A stretch of DNA of 64,000 nt from the NCBI RefSeq assembly GCF_932526225.1, contig NC_064042.1, positions 3,827,001-3,891,000 on the forward strand, read 5' to 3'. The notes beneath the pieces were generated by a model. The model searched no databases. It saw only the letters and a program-made list of their open reading frames with translations, and was not told the DNA's origin. The position numbers and the translations under genes were made by a program. How positions within the stretch are numbered: position 1 is the first letter of the stretch; every line of letters starts with the position of its first letter. The stretch is from Nematostella vectensis. Its lineage: Eukaryota > Cnidaria > Anthozoa > Actiniaria > Edwardsiidae. Of the stretch, positions 46,301 through 57,400 are shown piece by piece.

Positions 46301-49300
46301 ATTTCTATCATCGATCCCAAATCAACCTATGGATAGGGATACTTTCTCGTGCTTTGTATTTTGCTAGGATGATAGACACTTTTTAAAAATGGGTGTGGTG
46401 GGTAGCGTTATACCAATAAAGTCCCTCACCTCTGACTCTGTTTCTCTTGACGACATGCCGACAAGTCAGTCCGAAGACAACGAGAACAAGCACTGCGCAT
46501 GCGCCTGCAATGCCGATAGGCAATGCTACACTAACACTTCCTGTAGCCAGTGCGACACTGTGACCTGTAAAAGAGTGAAAACTGAACATTTGATTCCAAA
46601 AAATACCTTCCAGGCGCGTACACAGAGGGTCACTCCCCCTTGCAGCCAAAAAGTGGGTAATTTCTTATTAAAGCCGCACCAGTTTACTTCCGGAGGTCCG
46701 ACGGAAACATCAACCGTTAAAAGACAAAAGAATCTATTAAAATCCGAGATATTAAACAGGCCATCCGCTCTAAATTATCAATCACATCCTTAAAGAAACT
46801 TTCAAGAAACACACTGCTTTCAATATTTTGAAATGTTTTTCGCGTTTTCCGTTAAAAATCATCGGAGATGATGGAGATGGTGATGGTGACAATGCGACTT
46901 TAAGGAATCTTCAAATATATGATACCTATGACCGCGCATCCCCCCCACCCCCTCTTCTAATTCTGGGTACCCGCCTGCCTTCCTGCGCAGAGTTTTAGAT
47001 TCCGTCCTGCTCGTTTACCTTAAAAATCAGTAATGATATAATGAAAGCAAACTATCTGATGTTTATACTGTCATGCTGATATTAGTTGCACAAAGCACTT
47101 TAGGGCCATACCTCTAAATTGCACTATAGAGGACGGTAGCAGGGCACCCCCCTGGGGGAGGGGATGTCAGTAGGGAGGGATATGATGTGTCAGTAGCTAA
47201 TATCATCCCACCTTGTCCGACCGTCACGACACAGGTGTCCGACTCTAAGTTCGTCACGCTCTCGCCGTATGTATTCCATGCTGTCACGCTAAGCTCATAA
47301 ACTTTATTCCACTCCAGTGAGAACTGGTACCAGGTGCTTGACACGCTGATGTTACTAGTGACCCACGGCCCTCTCCCCAGGGTACCTCTCACAGTACGGT
47401 ATTTGACGGAGTAGAATAACACAGGGGCCCCACCGTCGTCACTTGGAGGGGTCCAGTGGAATTTCCTGTCGCGCGAGTCAGTTGTGTCCTCTTTCTTCCC
47501 GCAGTCCACGTGAGGACTAGTAGGAGGACCTGAAAAACAGTAGGTCTATTAAGTTTAAACAAAGTCATTGGCTTCATAAGTTCCAGTATGGTCAAACAAA
47601 CAAGTTCATTAAAACAATTATCAAATTTTTTTTATATATTGCTAACCAACCCTTTCTAGACAAATATGGGATACTTTGAACTCACTAGGAAGTCAATTTA
47701 CTGTTTTATTTGAATAAATTGAAAACTGTCAGGCATTTAGTCCATCCAAGACCTGTCCCGAAAGTCGGGCATATAGCCACTGCGTAATAACAAAGCCTAG
47801 AATAGAAGCCCTTTCCGGAATAGTTGCTATTCATGAGAAGCCTTAGCCTCTAAACCAGTATAAGAATAATCAAAACAACATTACCCGGCTTTTGTTCTCA
47901 GAAACTCACCGACTTGCACCAGCTTAAAAGTAGCGTTATCCGCTCCAATCTCATTCACTGCCTCACACATGTACGTCACATAGTCTGCCTCTGTTGCTAC
48001 GGTAACGCTGACAAGATGCCCGTCCCTGACGTAGTGGGTGGCGTCTCTGTACCACCGGAAGTAAGGCGCAGGGTTGCCTTCCGCTGGACAGGATAGGGTA
48101 TCGCTGGCGCCCAACGGCAGCTTCACAATTGTTAGTTTCCTTGTGAGATTTACGATTGGAGGAACTGGAAACGAGAACGATGTGTCATGCATTTCAGAAT
48201 AGCTTCTCTAACTGCTGTTTGAATTCCTGCGCGGCCAAACCAGACAAATTATTAACGTTCAAGCAGCGAACACTCTTTTGAAAATCAAAACTGCTAACTC
48301 GCACCTCAATATTGAAATGAATATTTCACTCATAGAAAATTGATGATGTTTTGGTGCCTTTCTGGACACACAAGAACAAACACACGACTTCGTATTTCTA
48401 TTTAGAATGTCAAGTCTTCATATCGGATGACAAAGTTGCAACGCAACAGCAGTAATATATATGATTCAAGATCATTTAAAATGTGAATATCTTAGTAGCA
48501 ATTTTCCTCCTTGTATTGCAGCACGCTTACATTGAACAGTGACGTCAGCACTACGTGATGTCTGGCTACCAATGCTATTATTGGCAACACATCGATAACT
48601 CCCAGCATCCTCTCTGCGCGCACGCTCCACCTTGACAGTGCCATTGAACGAATCTTGAATCACCTGACCATCTAAAATCCAGGTATACGACGGACTGGGT
48701 CGGCCATCAGCTACGCATGTCAGAATGAGCGGTTTTCCCTCCCGCACGACCGTGGGCTCAGGATGGAGTGTTATTTTCGGAGGATCTGGTCAAGTTCAAA
48801 TGTTCGAAGTCAAAGTAAAGCTATTTACATAAACAACTCATGGAAATACATTATCTGACTTTTATTTTCCGCTGACAAAAGACAGACAGGACCGTATCAT
48901 ACCGTTTCAGTCGCAATCAACATCGCACAATATTGTCGACGCAAAATGTGACAAACCAATGTTGGGAAAATATTGCTGCTGTGACCGGGATGTGCAGACA
49001 GCCAGCAAATAGCACAACAACATTTTTTAAATGCCACGCAAGATCTGCATATAGTAACGTATATACTTATTAACGTATTTATATAATTTCTCACCTGTCA
49101 CGAAAAGCTTGGTAGTACTGGTCAGCGGTAGTCTTATCCCGCGCAGTCTCAGTTGATACTCTGCTTCGTCGCTCACTTTGACGTCGTTGAGAATGAATGA
49201 AGCAGTTGAGGTCGGTTTGATCATTTCGCTGCTCTTACCGGGGGCACATCTGTGAGAGGACACTGCACTGTTCTCTACCTTGGAAATGCAAACAGGTCCA

Positions 49301-52300
49301 TTCTCTTTATTGTATCCTAATTAATTCATCATAAGTTAGGAGAGGATCTTTAAGTCGTATATATTATCGTATATGTGTGCCGACGGTGCTGAACGAGTAA
49401 ATGTTACAGTATCTTCGGCATACAACGAGCGAGCCTCCCTTCCCGAAACACGTTAAAATGGCACATTTCGTCGTTTGAATATGTTTTGATGCCGAAAATA
49501 TCCATTTGAAAAGTCGCTGGGGTAAAATATCTGTTCCTTTTTCACCATCCCTTTTTTTTCCAGCCAGCATTGGTTAGGCAGTTTAGCACATGAATAATTG
49601 CCCGTATAACCGATCGGGACCCTTTTTACCCCCAAGCATCCGCTCCAGCGCCCTAAAAATATTCCCTGCGACCCAGCACAACTTGTTCCACTCCACCATA
49701 CTTGCCGGCAGAATCATTCGGGAAGATTTTTTTCCCAGTATCCAAGGGGTCTAACATCTTCCGAACCAGCAAAACAACGGGTTGCGGAACATACACTTTG
49801 CGGAACAGATCCGTTTTGTGCCCTTGAAGATCGTGGTTTCTTAATCAATATACCCAATATTTACCACTATTTCGCAAAAGCTCGTGAAGGTACCGTTCCG
49901 TACCACCCCCCACGTGATACTAGAGAGCGCTCGCGTGTCCTCCACGTTAAGCGAGAACCTCCACGTGAACTTCGCGTCCATGCCAAGACGTGTGTATATA
50001 ATGCTGAGTAAAGGCTGTAGCACGGATGGCGGCTGAAAGATTGAACAACAATGCCCATTTCGTAATGTTAATAACTACAACGAAGACGAACACGACGGCG
50101 ACAATATAATGATAAGGGACAACATGATAACACCGGCATAGAAAAAGCATTAAGAAGAAAAGAACTGGGTACGCACCTGATTACACCACAAAATAAAAAG
50201 AAGCAACAACAACGGTAACAGCTCCACAACAACAACCACGATAAAAATATAGCAGTAGCAACTAACAAACAACGTAAAACTAGAGTAAATCATAAATAGC
50301 AACGTCGAGTGACCAAAAAACCAAGAGGAGAGCGCTAGAAATCTTTACTCACCAGTACATTCAAGTTAGTATGATCGTGCCCAATTGTTCCAATCATATC
50401 ATTCACGTCAATCTGGGGATACAAGCAACAGTCATGTTAAATCTTAACGGTTACATGTATGTCCCTGTACGTATGTCAGACGGTACGTCTGTCTCTCTGT
50501 TAGATCGAGCGTCTATTCGTCTGTCTCAGTCTATCGGTCTGTTCTTCAATCCGTCCGTTCAATACTTTGTCCGTCCGTACGTTCGCTGCTCTCTGCCCGT
50601 GCATCCGTCCGTCTTCCTTCTATCCGTCCGTCTGTCTCTCCGTCCGAGTCCGTCCTATCGTCGCCTATCCCTTTGTCCGTCCCTTCCTCCGTCCGTCCGC
50701 TGTCTGTCTGTATATAGGATGAACTCTCCCATAAAGCGTACATGTTTTCGTCTATCTGTATATAGGATGAACTCTCCCATATAGCGTACATGTCTATCTG
50801 TATATAGGATGAACTCACCCATATAGCGTACATGTTTTCGTCTGTCTGTATATAGGATGAACTCTCCCATATAGCGTACATGTCTTCGTCTATCTGTATA
50901 TAGGATGAACTCTCCCATATAGCGTACGTGTTCTAGTCTGTCTGTATATAGGATGAACTCACCCATATAGCGTACGTGTTCTCGTCTATCTGTATATAGG
51001 ATGAACTCACCCATATAGCGTACATGTCTATCTGTAATTAGGATGAACTCACCCATATAGCGTACGTGTTCTCGTCTATCTGTATACAGGATGAACTCAC
51101 CCATATAGCGTACATGTCTATCTGTATATAGGATGAACTCTCCCATATAGCGTACATGTCTATCTGTATATTGGATGAACTCACCCATATAGCGTACGTG
51201 TTCTAGTCTGTCTGTATATAGGATGAACTCACCCATATAGCGTACGTGTTCTAGTCTGTCTGTATATAGGATGAACTCGCCCATATAGCGTACGTGTTCT
51301 TGTCTATCTGTATACAGGATGAACTCACCCATATAGCGTACGTGTTCTAGTCTGTCTGTATACAGGATGAACTCACCCATATAGCGTACGTGTTCTAGTC
51401 TGTCTGTATATAGGATGAACTCACCCATATAGCGTACGTGTTCTAGTCTGTCTGTATATAGGATGAACTCACCCATATAGCGTACATGTTTTCGTCTGTC
51501 TGTATATAGGATGAACTCTCCCATATAGCGTACATGTCTATCTGTATATAGGATGAACTCTCCCATATAGTGTACATGTTTTCGTCTATCTGTATATAGG
51601 ATGAACTCACCCATATAGCGTACATGTCTATCTGTATATAGGATGAACTCACCCATATAGCGTACATGTTTTCGTCTATCTGTATATAGGATGAACTCAC
51701 CCATATAGCGTACATGTTTTCGTCTATCTGTATATTGGATGAACTCACCCATATAGCGTACGTGTTCTAGTCTGTCTGTATACAGGATGAACTCACCCAT
51801 ATAGCGTACGTGTTCTAGTCTGTCTGTATACAGGATGAACTCACCCATATAGCGTACGTGTTCTAGTCTGTCTGTATACAGGATGAACTCACCCATAAAG
51901 CGTACGTGTTCTCGTCTATCTGTATATAGGATGAACTCTCCCATATAGCGTACGTGTTCTAGTCTGTCTGTATATAGGATGAACTCTCCCATATAGCGTA
52001 CACGTCTATCTGTATATAGGATGAACTCTCCCATATAGCGTAAATGTCTATCTGTATATAGGATGAACTCACCCATATAGCGTACGTTTTCTCGTCTGTC
52101 TGTATACAGGATGAACTCACCCATATAGCGTACGTGTTCTAGTCTGTCTGTATATAGGATGAACTCACCCATATAGCGTACGTGTTCTCGTCATGATCAA
52201 TGATACTCGACAGCTCAAAGCTTGCCCTACTTTTGCCCAGATCCCCCGTCCAGCGCGCTCGTCCGTGGTATTGCTTGGCGGATATTCCATTGTTTGGAGT

Positions 52301-54074
52301 TATTTTCCACAGGGATCCACTTTGCTCAAACAGTAACGCTATGATGTTCAATTGCATGAATGAGTCGTCTTTGCCCCATATTCCAAATACAATGCGCCTG
52401 CAACAATAGGGATTTGTGTAGGGAACGGAGCATTAGAAAAGATAAAGTCAGGGTGGTTAGCAACAAAAATCACGATTAAACCTGGAAAAATGTATGTAGT
52501 CCAATCCAGGGAGAAATATATGCATAGTAAGGAAAATTATGCACATATTGGAGACGAAAAAAAGATACACGACTTAAACTCCACCTCCCCTTTCCACTTT
52601 TCTAACGGTCCGTCCCTAAAGGATGTGATGTTGTTTGTGCGCTTTGATTGGTTTAAAACCTGATCTTCATATAACTTTATCCTCAAAGCAAAAAAAAAAG
52701 GTAACATTGTTACCTGGAATGCTAAATGATGTACAAACTTCATAGATCGAAAAGGACTAGAAACAAAACAGCATATTGAAGGATTACAACAAATTCAGAC
52801 GAAAACGAATAATTATTTTTGTATGGAAGGTTTCTACAACAGGACTTAAAGACCAATCACGCCGCCATTTTATACTCCCGCTTAATTTCGAGTCGTCATA
52901 CAAAGCAACCATTTCTACCGGCTAGTTCAAGATTCAAGTAAGTAACCAAGATTTCAATCAAATATCGTCAATAACGTATCAGACTTGGTCGTAAATTGTT
53001 ATTTTGAAATTTCCCTTGCGAAACCGTGACGTTTTATTTTCAGTTTTAAACAATAACAAAGGAGTGGTTGATGGACTTTCTTTAAGAGCGTCAGGATAGC
53101 ATTCAAAATAACCTGAGTTTGGAAGTAGTGTTGTACTCCCATGTGAAGTTGACCGCTGACCCTCTGATGCCTATTATCTGAGCCCCCGGTGTCCTTAGGA
53201 ACTGGATGGCACTTCCGGTAAGTATTGTAACTGAAAGTAAACACACGCACCATTTTTAGTGATCGCATAATTCGGATTAGGCTAACAATCATGCTGTAGG
53301 TCATTGCGATAAGCTAGGTACATTTACCAAAACCAGAAAACAAATACACCGTATATAAACATATCAAACAACTTCAATCAGTTTTGAAATAGACCTTTGA
53401 TTTAAAAGGGCACAAGGGCCCCTCCTTCTTTTAGTAAATAATCAATTCCTTTTACTAATACCCATTCGTTCTTGTGTCAAACACTGCTACAGTTCTTTAT
53501 TTGCTACTGGTGGTGTCAAATGCATTCCTTTATTTACTAGATTCCTTGATAGTAATTTAATACGAAGACAAGGTCCATATGAAATGTTTCCGTCATTCTC
53601 CGTTATATATGGTTTAATCTAATTCAAATTTGTGAAGCATACAATATGTGATTTTGTGATTTTTGAAGAATACAATAGGTGCTAAGGTCCAACTTCCTTC
53701 GCTTCTTTTACTATATAATATTATATATTATTTATCTTTAATTAAAATATGTTTTAACCATGCGTTGTAAAGCTCTTTCAATTTTGATTCTAATGATTTA
53801 AAATTAAAATTCGCAAATGAATGTACTAATATTTTAACTAAATGATTGATATTGCGCCAAATTTTATTTTTACCTTTGAAGATTGTTATTCTGTATTGTT
53901 TTTTTTTTTTTTTTTTTTGCTCCGAACATAAGGCGGATGGAGAAACCCTTTGCGGAGTTTCCTAAAACTATGTGATTTTCTAATGAGTGCAGCGATCAGT
54001 GTGTACCTACCTTGCTGTAGTACGAGCCAAGAAAGCAGAGAAAACCAAATCAAATGAAAGTTGTTTAGTCCCAT
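40375..54074 (-). CDS. Ig/FN3 receptor tyrosine kinase
   Basis: About 939 residues from exons 54074-54011 or 54007 (signal peptide [19 protein letters not shown]), 53211-53113, 52397-52169, 50032-49865, 49316/49302-49095, 48785-48531, 48164-47910, 47529-47212, 46564-46430, 46129-46114, 44747-44503, 44058-43948, 43516-43326, 43147-43025, 42929-42856, 42439-42399, 41973-41877, 41415-41313 and 40458-40375. Order: V-like Ig (VNFTWEYN), second V-like Ig, two Ig domains, FN3 ([19 protein letters not shown]), membrane helix ([20 protein letters not shown]), kinase at about residues 625-910. Kinase motifs are complete: [25 protein letters not shown], activation-loop [25 protein letters not shown]. 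The tail has DYINLSE, a possible SH2 docking tyrosine. Closest by eye to the FGFR-like class; ligand unknown. Two joins are unsure: exon 1 to 2 (donor choice) and exon 4 to 5 (phase). Confidence 0.92.
40581..41219. repeat. 30-bp minisatellite in last RTK intron
   Basis: About 21 copies of ACCTGGTATGGACTGAGGGG then GTATGGAGGC. It is open in three minus-strand frames, but the kinase reading passes from the donor at 41313 to the acceptor at 40458, so it is intronic. Confidence 0.95.
41470..41740. repeat. GAT-rich microsatellite in RTK intron
   Basis: Degenerate GATGATG and GTGATTATGATT tract between kinase exons at 41877 and 41415. No coding potential. Confidence 0.8.
41985..42290. repeat. 35-bp tandem repeat in RTK intron
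   Basis: About eight imperfect copies of a unit with TAACTGGTGCATTATGGGTA then ACGACAACATCTGAA. It begins 12 bases upstream of the acceptor of exon 41973-41877, so it reaches into that acceptor's upstream region. Confidence 0.85.
43504..43790. repeat. 83-bp tandem repeat copying the kinase exon acceptor
   Basis: About 3.4 copies with period 83. In minus-strand sense each copy contains TTCTCTGCTATCAG followed by a variant of the first bases of exon 43516-43326 (GTCGCCCCCTTGTG in the gene, GCCGCCCCTTGTG in copies). Each unit also holds a second, diverged acceptor-like half (TTCTCTTCTATCAG). The array therefore repeats a real 3' splice site and some exon sequence. Confidence 0.85.
43867..43947 (-). 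other. In-frame 81-bp exon extension with duplicated donor
   Basis: The kinase alpha-C/beta-4 exon ends at donor 43948. The next 81 bases are an open continuation that repeats its own end ([15 protein letters not shown] in the exon, [15 protein letters not shown] in the extension) and stops at a second donor after 43867 in the same phase. Use of the distal donor would insert 27 residues between beta-4 and beta-5 of the kinase. The proximal form matches normal kinases and is taken as the main one. Confidence 0.6.
45059..46055. repeat. 18-bp minisatellite, about 55 copies
   Basis: Unit GTCATATGATACACCTAG with variants CACGTAG and CAGCTAG. It contains two palindromes per unit, TCATATGA and, at the unit joint, CCTAGG. 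It lies in the RTK intron between the 16-base exon (46114) and the first kinase exon (44747). The 353-codon plus-strand frame through it is a consequence of an 18-base period and not a gene. Confidence 0.97.
46114..46129 (-). CDS. 16-base juxtamembrane microexon of the RTK
   Basis: Required to restore phase between the membrane exon (ends phase 1 at 46430) and the first kinase exon (needs phase 2 at 44747). It has a strong acceptor (GTTTTTTTCAG) and donor (CAG/GTAATA). It adds AIHHI to the juxtamembrane segment. Skipping it would shift the frame into an early stop (CCTGA), so it is either constitutive or a switch that makes a kinase-less membrane receptor. Confidence 0.75.
46611..46977. mobile_element. 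CAGGCGCGT-type MITE with nested dispersed repeat
   Basis: The left border CAGGCGCGTACACAG matches the MITE at 7923. The right border TCTGGGTACCCGCCTG is its inverted counterpart. Nested inside, 46683-46872 is the inverse copy of the repeat at 735-935. Text ATGATACCTATGACCGCGCA near the right border recurs at 26888-26908 beside another GC-rich border. It lies in the RTK intron between FN3 and membrane exons. Confidence 0.65.
50470..50703. repeat. Degenerate CCGT/CTGTC tetranucleotide tract
   Basis: About 230 bases of variants of CCGTCCGTCTGTCT, resembling the block at 12865-13190. It adjoins the distal end of the donor-site satellite in the RTK gene and may have seeded its CTGTCTG portion. 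Confidence 0.8.
50704..52190. repeat. 48/42-bp minisatellite made of RTK Ig exon donor
   Basis: About 32 copies. On the minus strand a unit reads GAACACGTACGCTATATGG, GTGAGTTCATCC, TATATACAGACAGACTA. The first part is the last 19-21 bases of Ig exon 52397-52169 and the second is its 5' splice site (TATATGG/GTGAGTT). Units are 48 bp with a shorter 42-bp class in which the exon part is trimmed. Both are multiples of three, giving a 505-codon open frame that is not the gene's frame. In the gene's own frame the first unit ends at a TAG. Confidence 0.95.
52855..53060. repeat. Dispersed repeat, copy 2
   Basis: Second copy of the family at 18420-18660, in the same orientation, within the RTK intron just downstream of exon 53211-53113. 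Confidence 0.6.
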
Positions 54075-54418
54075 TTTGTTGACTCGAGCATGATGCCTGA
54101 TAAGATTAGGGCTAAAATCATGGCACACTTCTGAACTTATTGTGCATGGGAGTTTCACTTTGTACCATAAATGGCACATCCCGTTTCGCTCTCTGGTCTC
54201 ACTTTCGCTGTGTTGTTTATGCCATGGTTTCGCCTCATGACAGGAAATCTATGAACTGAGGAAAATATATTTGTGACAATGTTATGTATAAGTGGCGGAG
54301 CTCCCGTGTTAGAATAAACCCTGACTTTTAGAGTTACCGCCTATAGCATACACAGGAACAGTGCGGGGACAAAGACAGGGGTGTATTAAAATCATAATTG
54401 CTAACAGTTTCGTCAGTT

Positions 54419-54424
54419 TTTATT
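54419..54424 (-). promoter_or_regulatory. Polyadenylation signal of gene A
   Basis: AATAAA on the minus strand 26 bases after the proposed gene A stop (TAG 54452-54450). The RTK start codon is only 345 bases further downstream. Confidence 0.65.
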
Positions 54425-54449
54425 GAGGTTAACAAGTGGACCTTTGTCT

Positions 54450-57400
54450 CTACTCATGGGGGAGGGGGCATGAAAATGGACAGGCAGGATCAGAATAAAG
54501 TACGTCTTGAGCTGTGTTTGCTGATCTCTTTCCCTTGGGTGGTATTTTGAGCATCTTGTTGACAGGGTCGATGTGAATGTTGTCAAAGAGGCTGAGCTAT
54601 TATTAGGCTGAAAAGTAGTTGCTGTCACTTCGGTTGGATTCACCTTCACATGCCCGTAGCAAGGATTTTGAGTGGGGGGGGGGGGGGGTCGTTTACCCAT
54701 TTAACGGACCATTTTCTCTTAGGTAGCTCGTCCTAGCTTGCAGTGGTACTCAATTTTTCTTCATCAGGGCGGACCTTCAAGTCGTGTGGGGTGGTTCTTC
54801 CGAACCCCCCTGGTAACGGGCCTGCTTTCATAACCATTTATCCGTTAGACTCATGTCTGAGTATCTTGGTCCTTTTTCATTTTTTTTTTTTACTTTTGTG
54901 TATTTTTCACGGCCAGTACAGGCCGGTTGGGGGTCAATGGTTTGAACATAATGAAAGAGGGAGGAGAAGGGGGGAGGGGGGTGGTCTTAGGCAAAACTGA
55001 TACCCGGATTTATTATTCTACAGTTTCATTTATTAGTGTTCTTAATCCTTAAAGAATTATTAGATGTCTATACCAACTAAAATATATGCTCTTATTGACC
55101 TAGTGCGCGAGTCGTACCTGAACTTATAGACTCAGAAGGCTGCGGGTCATAAGAACGATGGAAAATCGAATCGTTCGTACGTCCCACGCATACGAGAACA
55201 ATAAGATATTTTATCAAAAAGCATTTCAAGAGAATGTTGTATCGCAAAGTGTTGCGTTGTGTCTGAGCGGGCCGTACAAGGATGAAGGGCCCGCTTATCA
55301 ACCAATGAGAGCGCGAGTAGCACCGTGTCTATATCGGCCAATGAGAAGGAGTCGTATCATATATGATCTGCTGGGATGGCAAGGGCTTTTGAGGCATTGC
55401 GTTACAAACATACACTAAGCTGCGTATTAGATCGGCGATTACGTGATCATGTATGAATATTTCATTAGATGGTGATCATCTGATCATTACTGGACTTAGG
55501 AGAGCGTACAGAACCTTAATAATCGCCTCGCCTTTTTATTGCATGCTAAGGCACATGAGTACGCCCGCTAAGTAACCTGGGCTATCGGTCATGCGCACTG
55601 AGCAGCACACTACGATGTCAATAATTCATCTACTGAGTATTGTTGCTGTTGTTTTTGTTGTTTTGGCCATTCGCTTGGACAGATGATGCCTTTGGTTCGT
55701 AGAATTTCATGTTTGTACCCACTACGTTATTGTCTTGGGTGATTTCGTCAGGTGATCTCATGTTGGTGCGCTCGTTCCCTTGTGCTTGAGTATTGTAGAA
55801 GACGACATTGGCTCTCAAGGGGATATCCAGTTCCTACAGAAGCAAAAGTACGGTTTTATTATTATTGTTATTGTTATTGTTATTGTTATTGTTATTGTTA
55901 TTGTTATTGTTATTGTTATTGTTATTGTTATTGTTATTGTTATTGTTATTGTTATTGTTATTGTTATTGTTATTGTTATTGTTATTGTTATTGTTATTGT
56001 TATTGTTATTGTTATTGTTATTGTTATTGTTATTGTTATTGTTATTGTTATTGTTATTGTTATTGTTATTGTTATTGTTATTGTTATTGTTATTGTTATT
56101 GTTATTGTTATTGTTATTGTTATTGTTATTGTTATTGTTATTGTTATTGTTATTGTTATTGTTATTGTTATTGTTATTGTTATTGTTATTGTTATTGTTA
56201 TTGTTATTGTTATTGTTATTGTTATTGTTATTGTTATTGTTATTGTTATTGTTATTGTTATTGTTATTGTTATTGTTATTGTTCCCCCCTCCCCCATCCA
56301 CATTATTTTATATATATATAACTCAGCAAACACGTCTGGACTCTCAAGGACAACATGGTTGAGTACTTTATTTCATGGCGCATTCTTTCTTCCCACTCCG
56401 CCTACAACAGTACCACTAAGCGTTGCAACCTCTGCCTCAAGGAAAAGCTGACGATCATCTGCCAACCCAAACTATCAACTCTAAATAAACGCAATGAACT
56501 CGTGTCCTCGTGCCGCCACAGAAACAAAGCCCTGCTACGAAACAATTAGAACTGTTAATCCCGTCACCGTTAAATTTTCGCGCTATCAATTTTTCACACG
56601 TTCCGCACTGTTAGTTTTTCACCCCGCATATTTAATGTAACTCGCTATTGTTCCTCTTACCGCCTTAGCTAAAACTATCAGTCTATTATTATGTAAATTT
56701 CAATGTTAATAGTATATATACGATGGTAGGAATATTCTCATATATATATATATATATAGTAGTGTGAAGAAAGATGCTACGATTCCCAACTTTTAGACAT
56801 TATTAAAAATTTACTAAACGTTTCGGCCCTTCGGCCTTCTTCAGTATAAAATTAGTTAAAAAGCTAAAAAATGAAGCCCTGGTATCTTTGATCCTTTTAG
56901 ATATACTGGCTGTTGGCTGACGGGAATTTTCACTCAAGTTTAACTTATTTTATACTGAAGAAGGCCGAAGGGCCGAAACGTTTAGTAAATTTTTAATAAT
57001 GTCTAAAAGTTGGGAATCGTAGCATCTTTCTTCACACTACTATATTTATATTTTCGCTACTGAGCCTTGGTATCTTGGATCCTTTTAGACAGACTGGCTG
57101 TTGGCTGACGGGAATTTTCACTCAAGTTTATATATATATATATGAAAATGAGAAGGGACGTGGTTTGTGCCCAAAAATATTTTCTTCATAGTTCTACGGG
57201 TTACGGCACTGATAGAGATAGATGTTTGGGGCACTTAAACCAGGTAAGACAAACGCATGCAAATCAGAGTTTTTACGTTTCGCAATGCGACGGACACTTT
57301 AGGTGATTTGAAAAATATACCAGTAAAAAGCAATGAAAATAAGATAAACGTTCACCAGCTGTACTTTTCCAACCAGCAAAACTAATAAATGCTTGAGTGC

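Noticed and set aside
50655-52172. 505-codon minus-strand frame of [11 protein letters not shown] repeats
   Set aside because: It is the donor satellite read in a frame that is not the frame of the adjoining Ig exon; the unit length being a multiple of three explains the openness.
55118-55139. 22-base exon PSESISS for gene A
   Set aside because: Splice sites are acceptable, but its phase (0 to 1) does not join to the proposed final exon; kept out of the model.
55752-56451. Long Leu, Asn, Ile-Val and Cys-Tyr frames
   Set aside because: All are translations of the perfect TTATTG microsatellite.
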